A stretch of DNA of 64,000 bases, taken from Mucilaginibacter kameinonensis (lineage in GTDB: Bacteria; Bacteroidota; Bacteroidia; Sphingobacteriales; Sphingobacteriaceae). The notes beneath the pieces were generated by a model. The model searched no databases. It saw nothing but the letters and a program-made list of their open reading frames with translations, and had not been told where the DNA came from. The position numbers and the translations under genes are program-made. Each line of letters begins with the position of its first letter. Position 1 is the first letter of the stretch. Location of the stretch: NCBI RefSeq assembly GCF_003675385.1, contig NZ_RCWZ01000001.1:1426001-1490000 (forward strand), read 5' to 3'. Below, piece after piece: positions 33,956 through 42,610 of the stretch.

Positions 33956-35269
33956 CTATTGGTTCGGTTTTAGGACGTGTTCTTTTATGTTTTTATAAAC
34001 CAAGGTCATATCATGGTATCCATCTTTTAAATCTTTAAGTTCCTCGTCAAACGCGGAGTAGGCTTTGGCTTCACTTATACCGAGTTCTTTCATCATCCAG
34101 AGAACAATTTCTTGCTGCGATACGCGGCCAAGCCTTTTTGTATCGTTCGCATTGGGCGATAGCTTATCAATGAGGTTCAAGATAGTTGGCGAACTTTTTT
34201 TTTCCTGGCTCGGTAAACTGGGTCTTTGAAAAAAACTTAGAAGGCTTTTTTCGCGTATTACTTTTTCCTCTTGTATGTTAATGAAAAGGTAGAATTCTGT
34301 TTTGCCTGACTTAGGCAAATGATTCGTACATTGATCAATAAAGTATTTCAAAAAATTAACCTTTTGGTCTTCTATGAGTACTTTCTCAGATACGTTAAGA
34401 CATAGCGGTAATATTTGTTGACCTTTTTCAAGATCAAATGCAATCAGCATATCCTTTTGCTGGCCGGCTTTGAAAAAGCGCCGGTTAACCAATTTCAGGA
34501 ATTCATTTAAAAGAGCGGTTACATTATCATCATTATTATCAGCCAGTATTCCCAGTTCAACAGTTGGTGGTTGTCGTTTTATACTTAAGTCGCGAAAGCA
34601 AAAACGTGTAATGAGATCCAGGCCGAAGTCATTTGAATCGCCTCGGACGACGAATGTATTGAATAAGCCACTTCTTAACCTTTTTTGATTAAATATGGTA
34701 ACCTGATCTTTTCTGTCGCAGTAAACGTGAATATAGTTATCTATAGATAACGAACGGTTTGATTTTGTAATGATATGTACCGTCCGTTGTACCTGGTTAA
34801 CCAGACCTTCTTTATTGGAAAAAGGCTCCTTCTCTTTGATAAGCGATAGCGCCTCTACCCGTTTTTTAAAGGATTTTAACTTTTCTTGTTTTTCTTTATC
34901 AGGCCGTTTGTTGGAGGTTAGGTCAATAAACTGCTGCAAGTGCTCACCTTCTCCCCAAAAAGCAACAATTTTTTTTCCCCCTTTTACAGCTGTATTGAAC
35001 TCATGTTCTGTATAAGAAATTCTTTGGGGGTTTACCCCTTTATTATCATAAATATCACCGTAACGTTCACCCAATAAAATAAAGTAATATTTGCAGCGCA
35101 TAACTTCACTTTCAACTTCTTCCCACACAGTTGTAGGTTTATTTACAGCAGTCTCTGCATGCAATAATCTGATCTCCTCATTATAGGCATCTGTTAATAT
35201 AGCTTCAACCACAGCCGCCCTGTAAGGTTCCATATCTCTGAATGTAGATGAAAGATAAATAGTTGTCAT
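33956..35269 (-). CDS. DUF4062 protein with possible inactive-STAND module; putative trigger or effector
   Basis: A 437-residue cytoplasmic protein. Residues 1-115 are a DUF4062 domain (TTIYLSSTFRDMEPYR, ILLGERYG 64-71, SYTEHEF 85-91, KIVAFWGE), a fold related to TIR/STIR-type domains and frequent in STAND immune proteins. From about 178 it carries IHVYCDRKDQVTIF (C184-D-R) and FVVRGDSNDFG, which resemble the start of the inactive-STAND module of conflict proteins; this second call is tentative. The C-terminus is charged and helical. First gene of the three-gene unit, 6 bases before MoxR. No ATG-proximal promoter was recognised. Confidence 0.7.
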   Translation of the reverse strand: MTTIYLSSTFRDMEPYRAAVVEAILTDAYNEEIRLLHAETAVNKPTTVWEEVESEVMRCKYYFILLGERYGDIYDNKGVNPQRISYTEHEFNTAVKGGKKIVAFWGEGEHLQQFIDLTSNKRPDKEKQEKLKSFKKRVEALSLIKEKEPFSNKEGLVNQVQRTVHIITKSNRSLSIDNYIHVYCDRKDQVTIFNQKRLRSGLFNTFVVRGDSNDFGLDLITRFCFRDLSIKRQPPTVELGILADNNDDNVTALLNEFLKLVNRRFFKAGQQKDMLIAFDLEKGQQILPLCLNVSEKVLIEDQKVNFLKYFIDQCTNHLPKSGKTEFYLFINIQEEKVIREKSLLSFFQRPSLPSQEKKSSPTILNLIDKLSPNANDTKRLGRVSQQEIVLWMMKELGISEAKAYSAFDEELKDLKDGYHDMTLVYKNIKEHVLKPNQ

Positions 35270-35595
35270 GCTGTTATCCTGGCTGTAGAATTCTCAATAT
35301 TTAATTGTAGCTGTATTATAAAACTTCCAGTTCGTGAAAAAGGCAGAACGGTATACAATTATTATGGTATTCATGAATGTGGATGATAAGTTAGATTTTG
35401 CTATCTAAAATAAATAATTGAAATAAGAAAAGCAATCCGTTTTTTCACGGTAAATTACCTGATGTTTAGTTAGTTGCGATATGTTTAGGTTAATAAAAAT
35501 AACCAATATGAAAGGTGTGGCATATGTAAAGAAATATATATCAGAAGATATAAAAAGACTACTTTTTGAATTTCATATTTATTGGGAAAAATTGA
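35270..35595. other. AT-rich gap without recognised gene
   Basis: Upstream of the DUF4062 gene. Contains a short dyad TTAGAT/ATCTAA (35391-35408) and no ORF with protein-like composition. Promoter of the conflict cassette should be here, but I see no TAnnTTTG match on the minus strand. Confidence 0.4.
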
Positions 35596-35748
35596 AATGG
35601 ATATGCGCTTATTTTTTACACCGATAAGGCCTCAAGATATACCGATGCGGACGCGAATAAACTTGGCGCTGTGCTTATCAGTGATAATCCAAAAGAGGTT
35701 GAAGCCAAAGTTTTGGATTTGATATTGCCGCAATCGCTAAAAAAATAG
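35596..35748 (+). pseudogene. Fragment of a degraded gene
   Basis: A frame without its own start, directly after a TGA, reads YTDKASRYTDADANKLGAVL and continues as DNPKEVEAKVLDLILPQSLKK to a stop (51 codons). It has protein-like composition and codon use, unlike the surrounding sequence, but I do not recognise the parent family. It lies between the conflict cassette and the sialic-acid PUL and probably marks an old insertion or deletion. Confidence 0.45.
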
Positions 35749-35861
35749 GAGAGATAGAAAGGATAAGAATGTAAGTTTGTTCGCCTTACGTAACAATAAA
35801 TACAATGCCTGTAATTAGCTGCCTTTTATTGAAATTAAATCAAAAGACAAGAGAGTTATTC

Positions 35862-36569
35862 CTATTCAAAAAGCCTGGCAAAATGATTTTCCAAATGATT
35901 GCGCATACCGTTACGGAGCATCTCGGCCGATCCTTTTTCAATCAAGTCGATAAGTCCGGCATGAGATACGAACTTTTTATGCTTTACGGGCTTTTTCAGT
36001 AAGCCGCTCTGGTGTACATAATCAAATACCGGCAACAGCATTTTTTGAAATTTGCGGAGAGTTTCGTTACCGGTGATATCGTATAGCTTTCCATGGAAAC
36101 GGATCTCCTGTTCAACATCAAAAATAACAGCCTGGGAAGAAGAGGTCTCTACCGAAACAATTGCGCGCAGCTCGGCAATGTCTTCCGGCTTTACCCGCTC
36201 AATAATGAAATCGGCCATCCCGATTTCCAACGCCAGCCGCATCTCAAAGATCTCTTTTAGGGTAGACTTGTCAAGGATCTCCGGGTTCATGCTTTTTTCA
36301 AGGATAGAAACCAAATCCGGGCTGGTAAGTACCGCGCCGCGTTTTTTCTTTGAATCTATCAGGCCCATCAGCCTCAACCTCAACAAAGCTTCCCTGATCA
36401 CCGTTCGGCTTACACCGAGTGCGTCGGCCAATTCCAGCTCTTTTGGAATAGGGTCGCCAACCTTAAACTTTTTTTCAATAAACAGTTCAACCAGGTTCTT
36501 TTCTACCCGGTCTACCAGCGAACTGGTATCAATGTTTTTTATGCTTTGAATAAGGCCGTTGCTCTTCAT
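35862..36569 (-). CDS. FadR-subfamily GntR repressor (FCD domain), probable regulator of the sialic-acid PUL
   Basis: A 235-residue regulator: winged helix (LVDRVEKNLVELFIE, ELELADALGVSRTVIREALLR, shown by IPKELELADALGVSRTVIRE) and an all-helical FCD domain (EIFEMRLALEIGMADFIIERV, FDVEQEIRFHGKLYDITGN, HAGLIDLIEKGSAEMLRNGM). FCD domains bind small acids, often with a metal held by His/Asp (FHGKL, SHAGLI). I chose ATG 36569 (MKSNGLIQSIKNI); the frame is open to 36683 but those codons overlap the promoter at 36584-36591. Divergent from susC of the sialic-acid PUL with a perfect palindrome between them. Ligand is likely a sialic-acid pathway metabolite (inference). Confidence 0.85.
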   Translation of the reverse strand: MKSNGLIQSIKNIDTSSLVDRVEKNLVELFIEKKFKVGDPIPKELELADALGVSRTVIREALLRLRLMGLIDSKKKRGAVLTSPDLVSILEKSMNPEILDKSTLKEIFEMRLALEIGMADFIIERVKPEDIAELRAIVSVETSSSQAVIFDVEQEIRFHGKLYDITGNETLRKFQKMLLPVFDYVHQSGLLKKPVKHKKFVSHAGLIDLIEKGSAEMLRNGMRNHLENHFARLFE

Positions 36570-36583
36570 TTTTTCTTTCCCTG

Positions 36584-36591
36584 CAAACATA
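36584..36591 (-). promoter_or_regulatory. -7 promoter element of the FadR-type gene
   Basis: Minus-strand TATGTTTG fits TAnnTTTG; the start site would be about 36577, leaving a leader of fewer than 10 bases before ATG 36569. This supports the shorter start. No clear -33 TTG at the usual distance. Confidence 0.4.
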
Positions 36592-36705
36592 CAAATCAAC
36601 CGTAAATAATACCCTAATTCATTTAGTGTATTTGAAACACTCAGTAAATCAGCCGAAAAATATTTTATCGGATTGATTTGCAAAATTAAAATTAAAACTT
36701 CATAA

Positions 36706-36730
36706 TTGTATTATGTCATACATAATACAA
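36706..36730. promoter_or_regulatory. Palindromic operator of the sialic-acid PUL
   Basis: Perfect 10-bp arms TTGTATTATG and CATAATACAA around TCATA. Its heart GT-CAT-AC fits the FadR-subfamily core GTnnnAC. It ends 15 bases before the susC start codon, where a bound repressor would block transcription or its start. The divergent FCD regulator at 36569 is the obvious binder. Confidence 0.7.
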
Positions 36731-36745
36731 AATAATCAATAAAAT

Positions 36746-39700
36746 ATGAATCAAAGTTTTACCCTAAAAAAAGGCCTGATGACCGTACTAAGCTTATTGC
36801 TTTTTATGGTTGTTCAGGCGCAAACAAAAAAGATCAGCGGCAAGGTAACCGCAGATGACGATCATAGCTCGCTGCCGGGTGTGAGCGTAACCATTAAAGG
36901 CACAACCCAAGGTGGCCCAACATCGGCCGATGGTACTTACAGCATCCAGGCATCACCAAACGATGTATTGGTTTTCCGTTTTATGGGATACGGAACACAG
37001 GAAATTACAGTCGGTCAGCAAACTACCATCAACGTGGCGCTTAAACCGGATAATAAAGCTCTTAACGAAGTTGTGGTAGTAGGTTACGGTACGCAATCAC
37101 GTAAAAGCGTAACCAGCGCTATAGCTACTTTAGATAACAAAGTATTGGCAACAGCGCCGCGAGCAAACATTGGCAGCGCGCTGCAGGGAACCGTTTCCGG
37201 CTTACAGGTAGTTAATAGTAGTGGTGCTCCTGGTGCAACTCCGCTGATTGTATTGAGGGGAGGCGCATCTATTAATAGTCCGGGTGCCCCATTAGTGGTG
37301 GTAGATGGGGTTATCCGGGCTTATAATGATATCCCGGCTGATGATATTGCATCTATTGACCTGCTGAAGGATGCTGCTTCGACCGCTATTTACGGTGCGC
37401 GTGCCAATAACGGGGTGATACTGATCACCACCAAACAAGGTAAAAACGGAACCGCCCAGGTGACCTATAAATTCACCGAAGGTTTTAACCGTCAACGCCA
37501 GGGTTATAATTACATGAATGCCGGCGATTACATATACTATAATCGTTTAGGCAACGTAAACTCTGGCCGTACACTGGCGCAGATCAATGGCACACGTGGA
37601 TACGGTTTACTGACGGATGCCGCAAATCTGGCATCTTTTGATATCCGTGCTGAAACAGCCGCAAACCAAAACCTGTTATCGCAAGGCTGGCAAGATTTGG
37701 ATGATCCTGCCAATCCCGGCAGTAAGATTATCTATAAAGATCATAGTAAGGAAGTTGAAAACGTATTATTCAGGAACACCCGTACGCAGGATCACTACCT
37801 GAGCGCCATTGGCGGTAACGACAAAGGCAAATTTTTTGCCAGTTTGGATTATTACAACGAGGATGGTGTCATAGTTGGCTCTAATTATAACCGCTATTCC
37901 GGCGATTTTAATGGTTCATATAAGGTTAAGCCCAATGTTGAGGTATCAACCGGAGTTACACTTTCAACCTCATCGCAATTAGGTGCACCTGCCGGTGATG
38001 TGAACTCGCTGTACCGCACATTGGCTTTATGGCCAACTTTTAACCCATGGTTGGACGCGGCTAAAACACAGCCTAATCCTGGTAACAGCATCAGTGATGG
38101 TAACCCACTATACTGGTTGGGTAAGCTTAAACGCAGTAACGAGGTTGACAGAATCGTAGCTAATGCCGCCGTTAAATGGGACATCATGCCGGGCTTGTTT
38201 TTCAAGGTTTCGGGTAGTGGCTATCTCAATCAGCAAATTAACCAGTCGTTTCAGCAGGCTACGCAAACTTATGCTACTTTGTTTGCCAACCCGCCATCAT
38301 ACAGCAGCACCAGCAGGGAATCTATCGCGGGTTATTCACGCAACTTTCAACAAACCTATAATGCTATCCTGAATTACACCAAATCATTCGGCAAGCATGA
38401 CCTGAGCGCCATGATAGGTGCCGAATATTATGATCAGAAAGCGCTTGGTATCCAGGTAGATGGTACTAACGCGCCTACAGATAATATATCAACAGCTAAT
38501 GCCTCCACTTTATTTGCCGTTGGTGGTAATTACAGTAACCAGGCCGAAAACCGGATCATTTCAACCTTTACCCGCGTTAACTATGCTTATGACAGCAAGT
38601 ACCTGTTAACCTTTGTATTGAGGGAAGATGGTGTTTCGCAATTAGCTCCGGGCAACAGGATCGGTTATTTCCCCGGTGTATCTGCAGGCTGGAATGTTGG
38701 TCGTGAGGCATTTTTTGAAAAATGGGGACTTAATAAAGTATTCTCAACCTTTAAACCTCGCGCAAGCTATGGCTCAAACGGTAATATCGCAGGTTTAGGC
38801 AACTACGATGTGCAGGGTGTTTATGCCGCCCAAACACTATACAATGGGCAGGGCAGCTTCCTGAACACCGGTTTAACTAATGCAAACCTAAGGTGGGAAA
38901 AAAGCCGCACTACAGATGTTGGTGCCGATATCGGTTTCTTTAAGGACAGGGTAAGTTTCCTGTTTGATTACTACAACCGCATCACCAGCGATCTGCTCAC
39001 CAGTTTGCCGTTGCCAAGCTATACCGGTTTCTCAAGTATTCAAACCAACCTGGGCACGCTGCAAAATAAAGGCTACGAGTTTACTGTAAAAGCCAACGTG
39101 ATCAACAATCCGAATGGTTTGCGGATTGATGTAGGCGCGACGGCTTCGTACGTAAAAAACAAAGTTTTAAAGCTGCCATATAACGGTAACGAAAACAACA
39201 GGCAGGGTGGCTTACAGGTATATGATCCTAAATCGGGCAAGGTTATTTGGGTAGGCGGTATCCAGGAAGGGCAGCCACTTGGTCAGATTTATGGCTACAA
39301 ACAGGTATCTATATTTAAAGATGCCGCGGATGTCGCAGCCAAAGCAGGCAACCGTATAGATAACGTTGCAGGTATTACCGGCCCTAACCTGGCAGCAGGC
39401 AAAGGTGGACATATTACGCCAGGCGACGTGAATTGGCAGGATGTGGACAAGAACGATACCATCGATTCGCGCGACCAGGTATACCTTGGTAATATCTACC
39501 CTAAATGGACTGGTGGCTTCAACGTGAATGTATCATACAAAGCGTTCTCTTTATACTCAAGGTTTGAATATACTTTAGGTAATACCATTTATAATGATCT
39601 TGTAGCACGTACTTTGGGTAACTACCAGGGTACTTTTAACTACATCGATCTGCAAAAACAGGCATGGTCGCCAACCAACACCAATACCAACATACCAAAG

Positions 39701-40045
39701 GTTTACTATGCCGATCAGGTGGTTGGTTCCAAGCAAAACTATACCAGGGGCAATAATGCAAGCGCGGTACTAAACGGCAATAATTCCAATTTTTATGAGA
39801 GCGGAAATTATCTGGCCTGCCGCGAAATAACCTTGTCGTACGATTTTGCTTCGTCAATGCTTAATAAAACCAAGTTCCTGTCTAAAGTGCGTTTGTTTGC
39901 CAGTGGCAGCAACCTTTTCTATATCAAAAAATTCAGCGGACCGACGCCTGAGGCACCGGTATCAAACGGAGCGCTGACCGGAGTTTACCAGGGTACATAT
40001 CCAACCCCTAAATCATTTGTAGTAGGTGTTCAGGCATCATTCTAA
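36746..40045 (+). CDS. susC: SusC-type TonB-dependent transporter (sialic-acid PUL)
   Basis: A 1099-residue protein: signal peptide (VVQAQ), carboxypeptidase-regulatory-like domain (about 28-112, KISGKVTADDDHSSLPGVSV), VVVVGYGTQSRK (about 110-121), plug (VVVDGVIRAYND, LLKDAASTAIYGARANNGVILITTKQGK) and a beta-barrel ending VVGVQASF. Function by neighbours is uptake of sialylated oligosaccharides or free sialic acid, comparable with NanO of Tannerella and Bacteroides. First gene of a long rightward operon, likely repressed through the palindrome just upstream. Confidence 0.95.
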   Translation: MNQSFTLKKGLMTVLSLLLFMVVQAQTKKISGKVTADDDHSSLPGVSVTIKGTTQGGPTSADGTYSIQASPNDVLVFRFMGYGTQEITVGQQTTINVALKPDNKALNEVVVVGYGTQSRKSVTSAIATLDNKVLATAPRANIGSALQGTVSGLQVVNSSGAPGATPLIVLRGGASINSPGAPLVVVDGVIRAYNDIPADDIASIDLLKDAASTAIYGARANNGVILITTKQGKNGTAQVTYKFTEGFNRQRQGYNYMNAGDYIYYNRLGNVNSGRTLAQINGTRGYGLLTDAANLASFDIRAETAANQNLLSQGWQDLDDPANPGSKIIYKDHSKEVENVLFRNTRTQDHYLSAIGGNDKGKFFASLDYYNEDGVIVGSNYNRYSGDFNGSYKVKPNVEVSTGVTLSTSSQLGAPAGDVNSLYRTLALWPTFNPWLDAAKTQPNPGNSISDGNPLYWLGKLKRSNEVDRIVANAAVKWDIMPGLFFKVSGSGYLNQQINQSFQQATQTYATLFANPPSYSSTSRESIAGYSRNFQQTYNAILNYTKSFGKHDLSAMIGAEYYDQKALGIQVDGTNAPTDNISTANASTLFAVGGNYSNQAENRIISTFTRVNYAYDSKYLLTFVLREDGVSQLAPGNRIGYFPGVSAGWNVGREAFFEKWGLNKVFSTFKPRASYGSNGNIAGLGNYDVQGVYAAQTLYNGQGSFLNTGLTNANLRWEKSRTTDVGADIGFFKDRVSFLFDYYNRITSDLLTSLPLPSYTGFSSIQTNLGTLQNKGYEFTVKANVINNPNGLRIDVGATASYVKNKVLKLPYNGNENNRQGGLQVYDPKSGKVIWVGGIQEGQPLGQIYGYKQVSIFKDAADVAAKAGNRIDNVAGITGPNLAAGKGGHITPGDVNWQDVDKNDTIDSRDQVYLGNIYPKWTGGFNVNVSYKAFSLYSRFEYTLGNTIYNDLVARTLGNYQGTFNYIDLQKQAWSPTNTNTNIPKVYYADQVVGSKQNYTRGNNASAVLNGNNSNFYESGNYLACREITLSYDFASSMLNKTKFLSKVRLFASGSNLFYIKKFSGPTPEAPVSNGALTGVYQGTYPTPKSFVVGVQASF

Positions 40046-40062
40046 CCTTTAAATATTTCGAA

Positions 40063-41607
40063 ATGAAAAAATATACTATAGTCATCTTTGCAGGATTTTT
40101 GATCCTGGGATTATCGAGCTCCTGCCGGAAGCAACTGGATCTGGCACCGGTAAGCAGTGTTACCGATGGTAATTTCTGGAAAACTGCCGATCAGTTTGAT
40201 TCATTTGTAGCCGGCGTACACACACAGTTCAGGGCTAATAACAGCGCTTTTCAAACGCTGGGTGAGATGCGTGCAGATATCTTCGCTACAGATCCCGGTA
40301 CTAACGGCACTTTTACCGGCGAAGCCACCCAGGGTTTTGAACGTCTCTGGACTCAAAACCTTAATCTTGATAATCCCGGCATAAGCAGCTTTGGTGGTTT
40401 TTATACCAATATCAACCAGCTTAATTTATTGATAAGCAAACTGAATAGTACCGATATCGTATCGGCCACAAATAAAAATTACTATTTGGGTATAGCCTAC
40501 GGCATGCGCGCCTTTTACTATTTTCAATTATACCGCAGCTGGGGAAATGTTATTATCCAAACCGAGCCAACTTCGGGTTCAACGCTTAACATCTCCAACC
40601 TGGCTAAGGCGGCTTCACCAGCGGCTGATGTATTGACATTGATTAAAGCTGATATCGATAAATCGGTTGGCAGTTTCGGATCGGATTATTCTTTCAGGAA
40701 CCTGAAATCGTATTGGTCAAAATCGGCTACGCTGATGCTAAAAGCCGATGTTTATTTGTGGACGGCCCATCGTGGTAATGCTGCCGCGGATGCCGCTACA
40801 GCTAAAGCCGCATTGACTGATATCCAAACCAATGTACCTGCCCTGCAATTGCTGCCTAAATACAGCGATGTTTTTGCCACAACTACCAAAGGCAATAACG
40901 AGATGATATTTGTAAGCCATTACCAGTTTAATGAGGCTACGATGTCATTTGTGCAAAGCAGTTTTGTGCCGCAAAGCGGGCTGATCTCCAATTTTTATGA
41001 TTCATTGGCTAACCGCCAGTTTTCGCCTACTATTGATAACTGGGGTGGTTTGCTGAGGGCGCCTGTAAGGATAGCCGCTTTTAGGGCTTTTAACGATAAG
41101 GATAGCCGCAAGCTGGCCAGCATTCAACCAGCCTATCAAAAATTAGCCGATGGTACTTTTAAAATTGCCGGATGTTTTACAGATAAATACCAGGGCGAGC
41201 AAAACGCGGGAGCAAGGCTTATCACTAACGATTTCCCGATTTACCGTTATGCCGACTTACTGCTGATGCTTGCCGAGGCTAAAGTAGCATTAGGCGAATC
41301 GCCGGCTGCGGAGCTCAATTTGGTAAGGGCAAGAGCTTTTGGTGCTAATTATGATGCGACAACACAAGGATATCCTAACCAAACTATAGATACCAATCCT
41401 ACGGAAGCCATTTTGCAGGAGCGTTTCTTTGAGTTTGTATTTGAAGGTAAGCGCTGGTATGATTTACGCAGAGCGGGCGACAGCTATGTGTATGAACACA
41501 CTACATTACCGGCATCGCAGGCATACGCGCTGTTTTGGCCGGTTGACCGTACCACATTAACCAATAACAGGTTGTTGGTACAAACAGCAGGTTACGCCTC
41601 TTTTTAA
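40063..41607 (+). CDS. susD: SusD-family lipoprotein (sialic-acid PUL)
   Basis: A 514-residue lipoprotein (lipobox LGLSSSC). SusD features: GMRAFYYFQLYRSWGNVIIQT, PIYRYADLLLMLAEAKVALGE, ERFFEFVFEGKRWYDLRRAGDSY (core strings RAFYYFQLYRSWG and FVFEGKRWYDLRR). It should cap the SusC pore and bind sialic-acid-containing glycans, like NanU. 17 bases after susC. A stem-loop follows before nanA. Confidence 0.93.
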   Translation: MKKYTIVIFAGFLILGLSSSCRKQLDLAPVSSVTDGNFWKTADQFDSFVAGVHTQFRANNSAFQTLGEMRADIFATDPGTNGTFTGEATQGFERLWTQNLNLDNPGISSFGGFYTNINQLNLLISKLNSTDIVSATNKNYYLGIAYGMRAFYYFQLYRSWGNVIIQTEPTSGSTLNISNLAKAASPAADVLTLIKADIDKSVGSFGSDYSFRNLKSYWSKSATLMLKADVYLWTAHRGNAAADAATAKAALTDIQTNVPALQLLPKYSDVFATTTKGNNEMIFVSHYQFNEATMSFVQSSFVPQSGLISNFYDSLANRQFSPTIDNWGGLLRAPVRIAAFRAFNDKDSRKLASIQPAYQKLADGTFKIAGCFTDKYQGEQNAGARLITNDFPIYRYADLLLMLAEAKVALGESPAAELNLVRARAFGANYDATTQGYPNQTIDTNPTEAILQERFFEFVFEGKRWYDLRRAGDSYVYEHTTLPASQAYALFWPVDRTTLTNNRLLVQTAGYASF

Positions 41608-41622
41608 CATTATCTATTTTTT

Positions 41623-41646
41623 AACCGGGAGCATGGTCTCCCGGTT
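41623..41646 (+). promoter_or_regulatory. Stem-loop between susD and nanA
   Basis: AACCGGGAG / CTCCCGGTT, 9 bp, loop CATGGT. It is preceded, not followed, by a T-run, so it is unlikely to be a full terminator. It may protect the 3' end of the susCD message, giving more transporter than enzyme. Confidence 0.6.
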
Positions 41647-41669
41647 ATTGCTCATTACATATATATAAC

Positions 41670-42608
41670 ATGAAAATTGAACATCTACAGGGATTGATCA
41701 GCGCGCCTTTTTCGCCATTGAACGCAAATGGCGAACTGGACCTGAGTATTATCCCGGCCTACTACGCTTTTCTGAAGCATAACGGCATCACCGGCGCATT
41801 CATCAACGGCTCAACAGGCGAGGGGGTATCCTTAACGCTGAACGAAAAGAAGCTGGTGGCCGAAGCCTGGGCCAAGGCATCAAACCATGATCCTGATTTT
41901 AAGGTGATGCCCCTTTTAGGCGGAACCTGCCTTGCCGATTGTATCGACCTGGCCAAACATGCGCAAAAAATAGGTTTATATGCCGTTTCGCTAACCTCGC
42001 CTTTTTACTTTAAACCGGCCAATGTAAATATGCTGGCAGAGGCCTGTATGGCAGTAGCAGCAGCGGTACCTAACATGCCTTTTTATTATTACCATATCCC
42101 GGTGTTGACCGGAGGAAATTTCGCGATGCTTGATTTGCTGAAAGCCCTGGATGGCAAAATGGATAACCTTGCCGGTATTAAATACACTCATGAAGATTTT
42201 ATGGATTTTCAAAGCTGTATCAACTTTAAAAACGGTAAATACGATATGCTTTGGGGAAGGGACGAAAATATGCTTTCGGCCCTTGCCGTGGGTAGCAAAG
42301 GGGCGGTAGGCAGCACTTTTAATTATGCCGCTCCATTATACCACTGGCTTATTGATGCATTTAACAATAATGATTTGAGCGAAGCACAACAACTTCAGCA
42401 AAAATCAATAGATATGATCCGTCTGCTTGGCAAATACGGTGGAATAGCGACAGGCAAAGCTTATATGAAACTGGTGGGTGTGGATTGCGGAGAATTTAGG
42501 TTACCGGTGGCCAATATGACGGCAAAACAGTTTGAAAACTTTAAATTAGATGTTTCTGAACTGGGCTTTGATCATTTCAAATCAATTGCGCCTGCTGCAA
42601 ACCTGTAA
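41670..42608 (+). CDS. nanA: N-acetylneuraminate lyase
   Basis: A 312-residue cytoplasmic aldolase of the DHDPS/NAL family that cleaves Neu5Ac to N-acetylmannosamine and pyruvate. Seen: NGSTGEG (46-52, pyruvate carboxylate site), tyrosines in FYYYHIP (138-144) and the Schiff-base Lys171 in LAGIKYTHEDF. FYYYHIP and KYTHEDFMDF favour NanA over dihydrodipicolinate synthase, as does the operon. First cytoplasmic enzyme of the pathway; 2 bases before the mutarotase gene. Confidence 0.93.
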   Translation: MKIEHLQGLISAPFSPLNANGELDLSIIPAYYAFLKHNGITGAFINGSTGEGVSLTLNEKKLVAEAWAKASNHDPDFKVMPLLGGTCLADCIDLAKHAQKIGLYAVSLTSPFYFKPANVNMLAEACMAVAAAVPNMPFYYYHIPVLTGGNFAMLDLLKALDGKMDNLAGIKYTHEDFMDFQSCINFKNGKYDMLWGRDENMLSALAVGSKGAVGSTFNYAAPLYHWLIDAFNNNDLSEAQQLQQKSIDMIRLLGKYGGIATGKAYMKLVGVDCGEFRLPVANMTAKQFENFKLDVSELGFDHFKSIAPAANL

Positions 42609-42610
42609 TA

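Noticed and set aside
33956..35269. Toxin-antitoxin pair or restriction system
   Set aside because: No nuclease, methylase or small antitoxin motif is visible; domain content points to a MoxR/vWA conflict system.
36052..36549. Plus-strand 165-codon ORF
   Set aside because: Antisense to the FadR-type regulator; Ser/Arg-rich product typical of a shadow frame.
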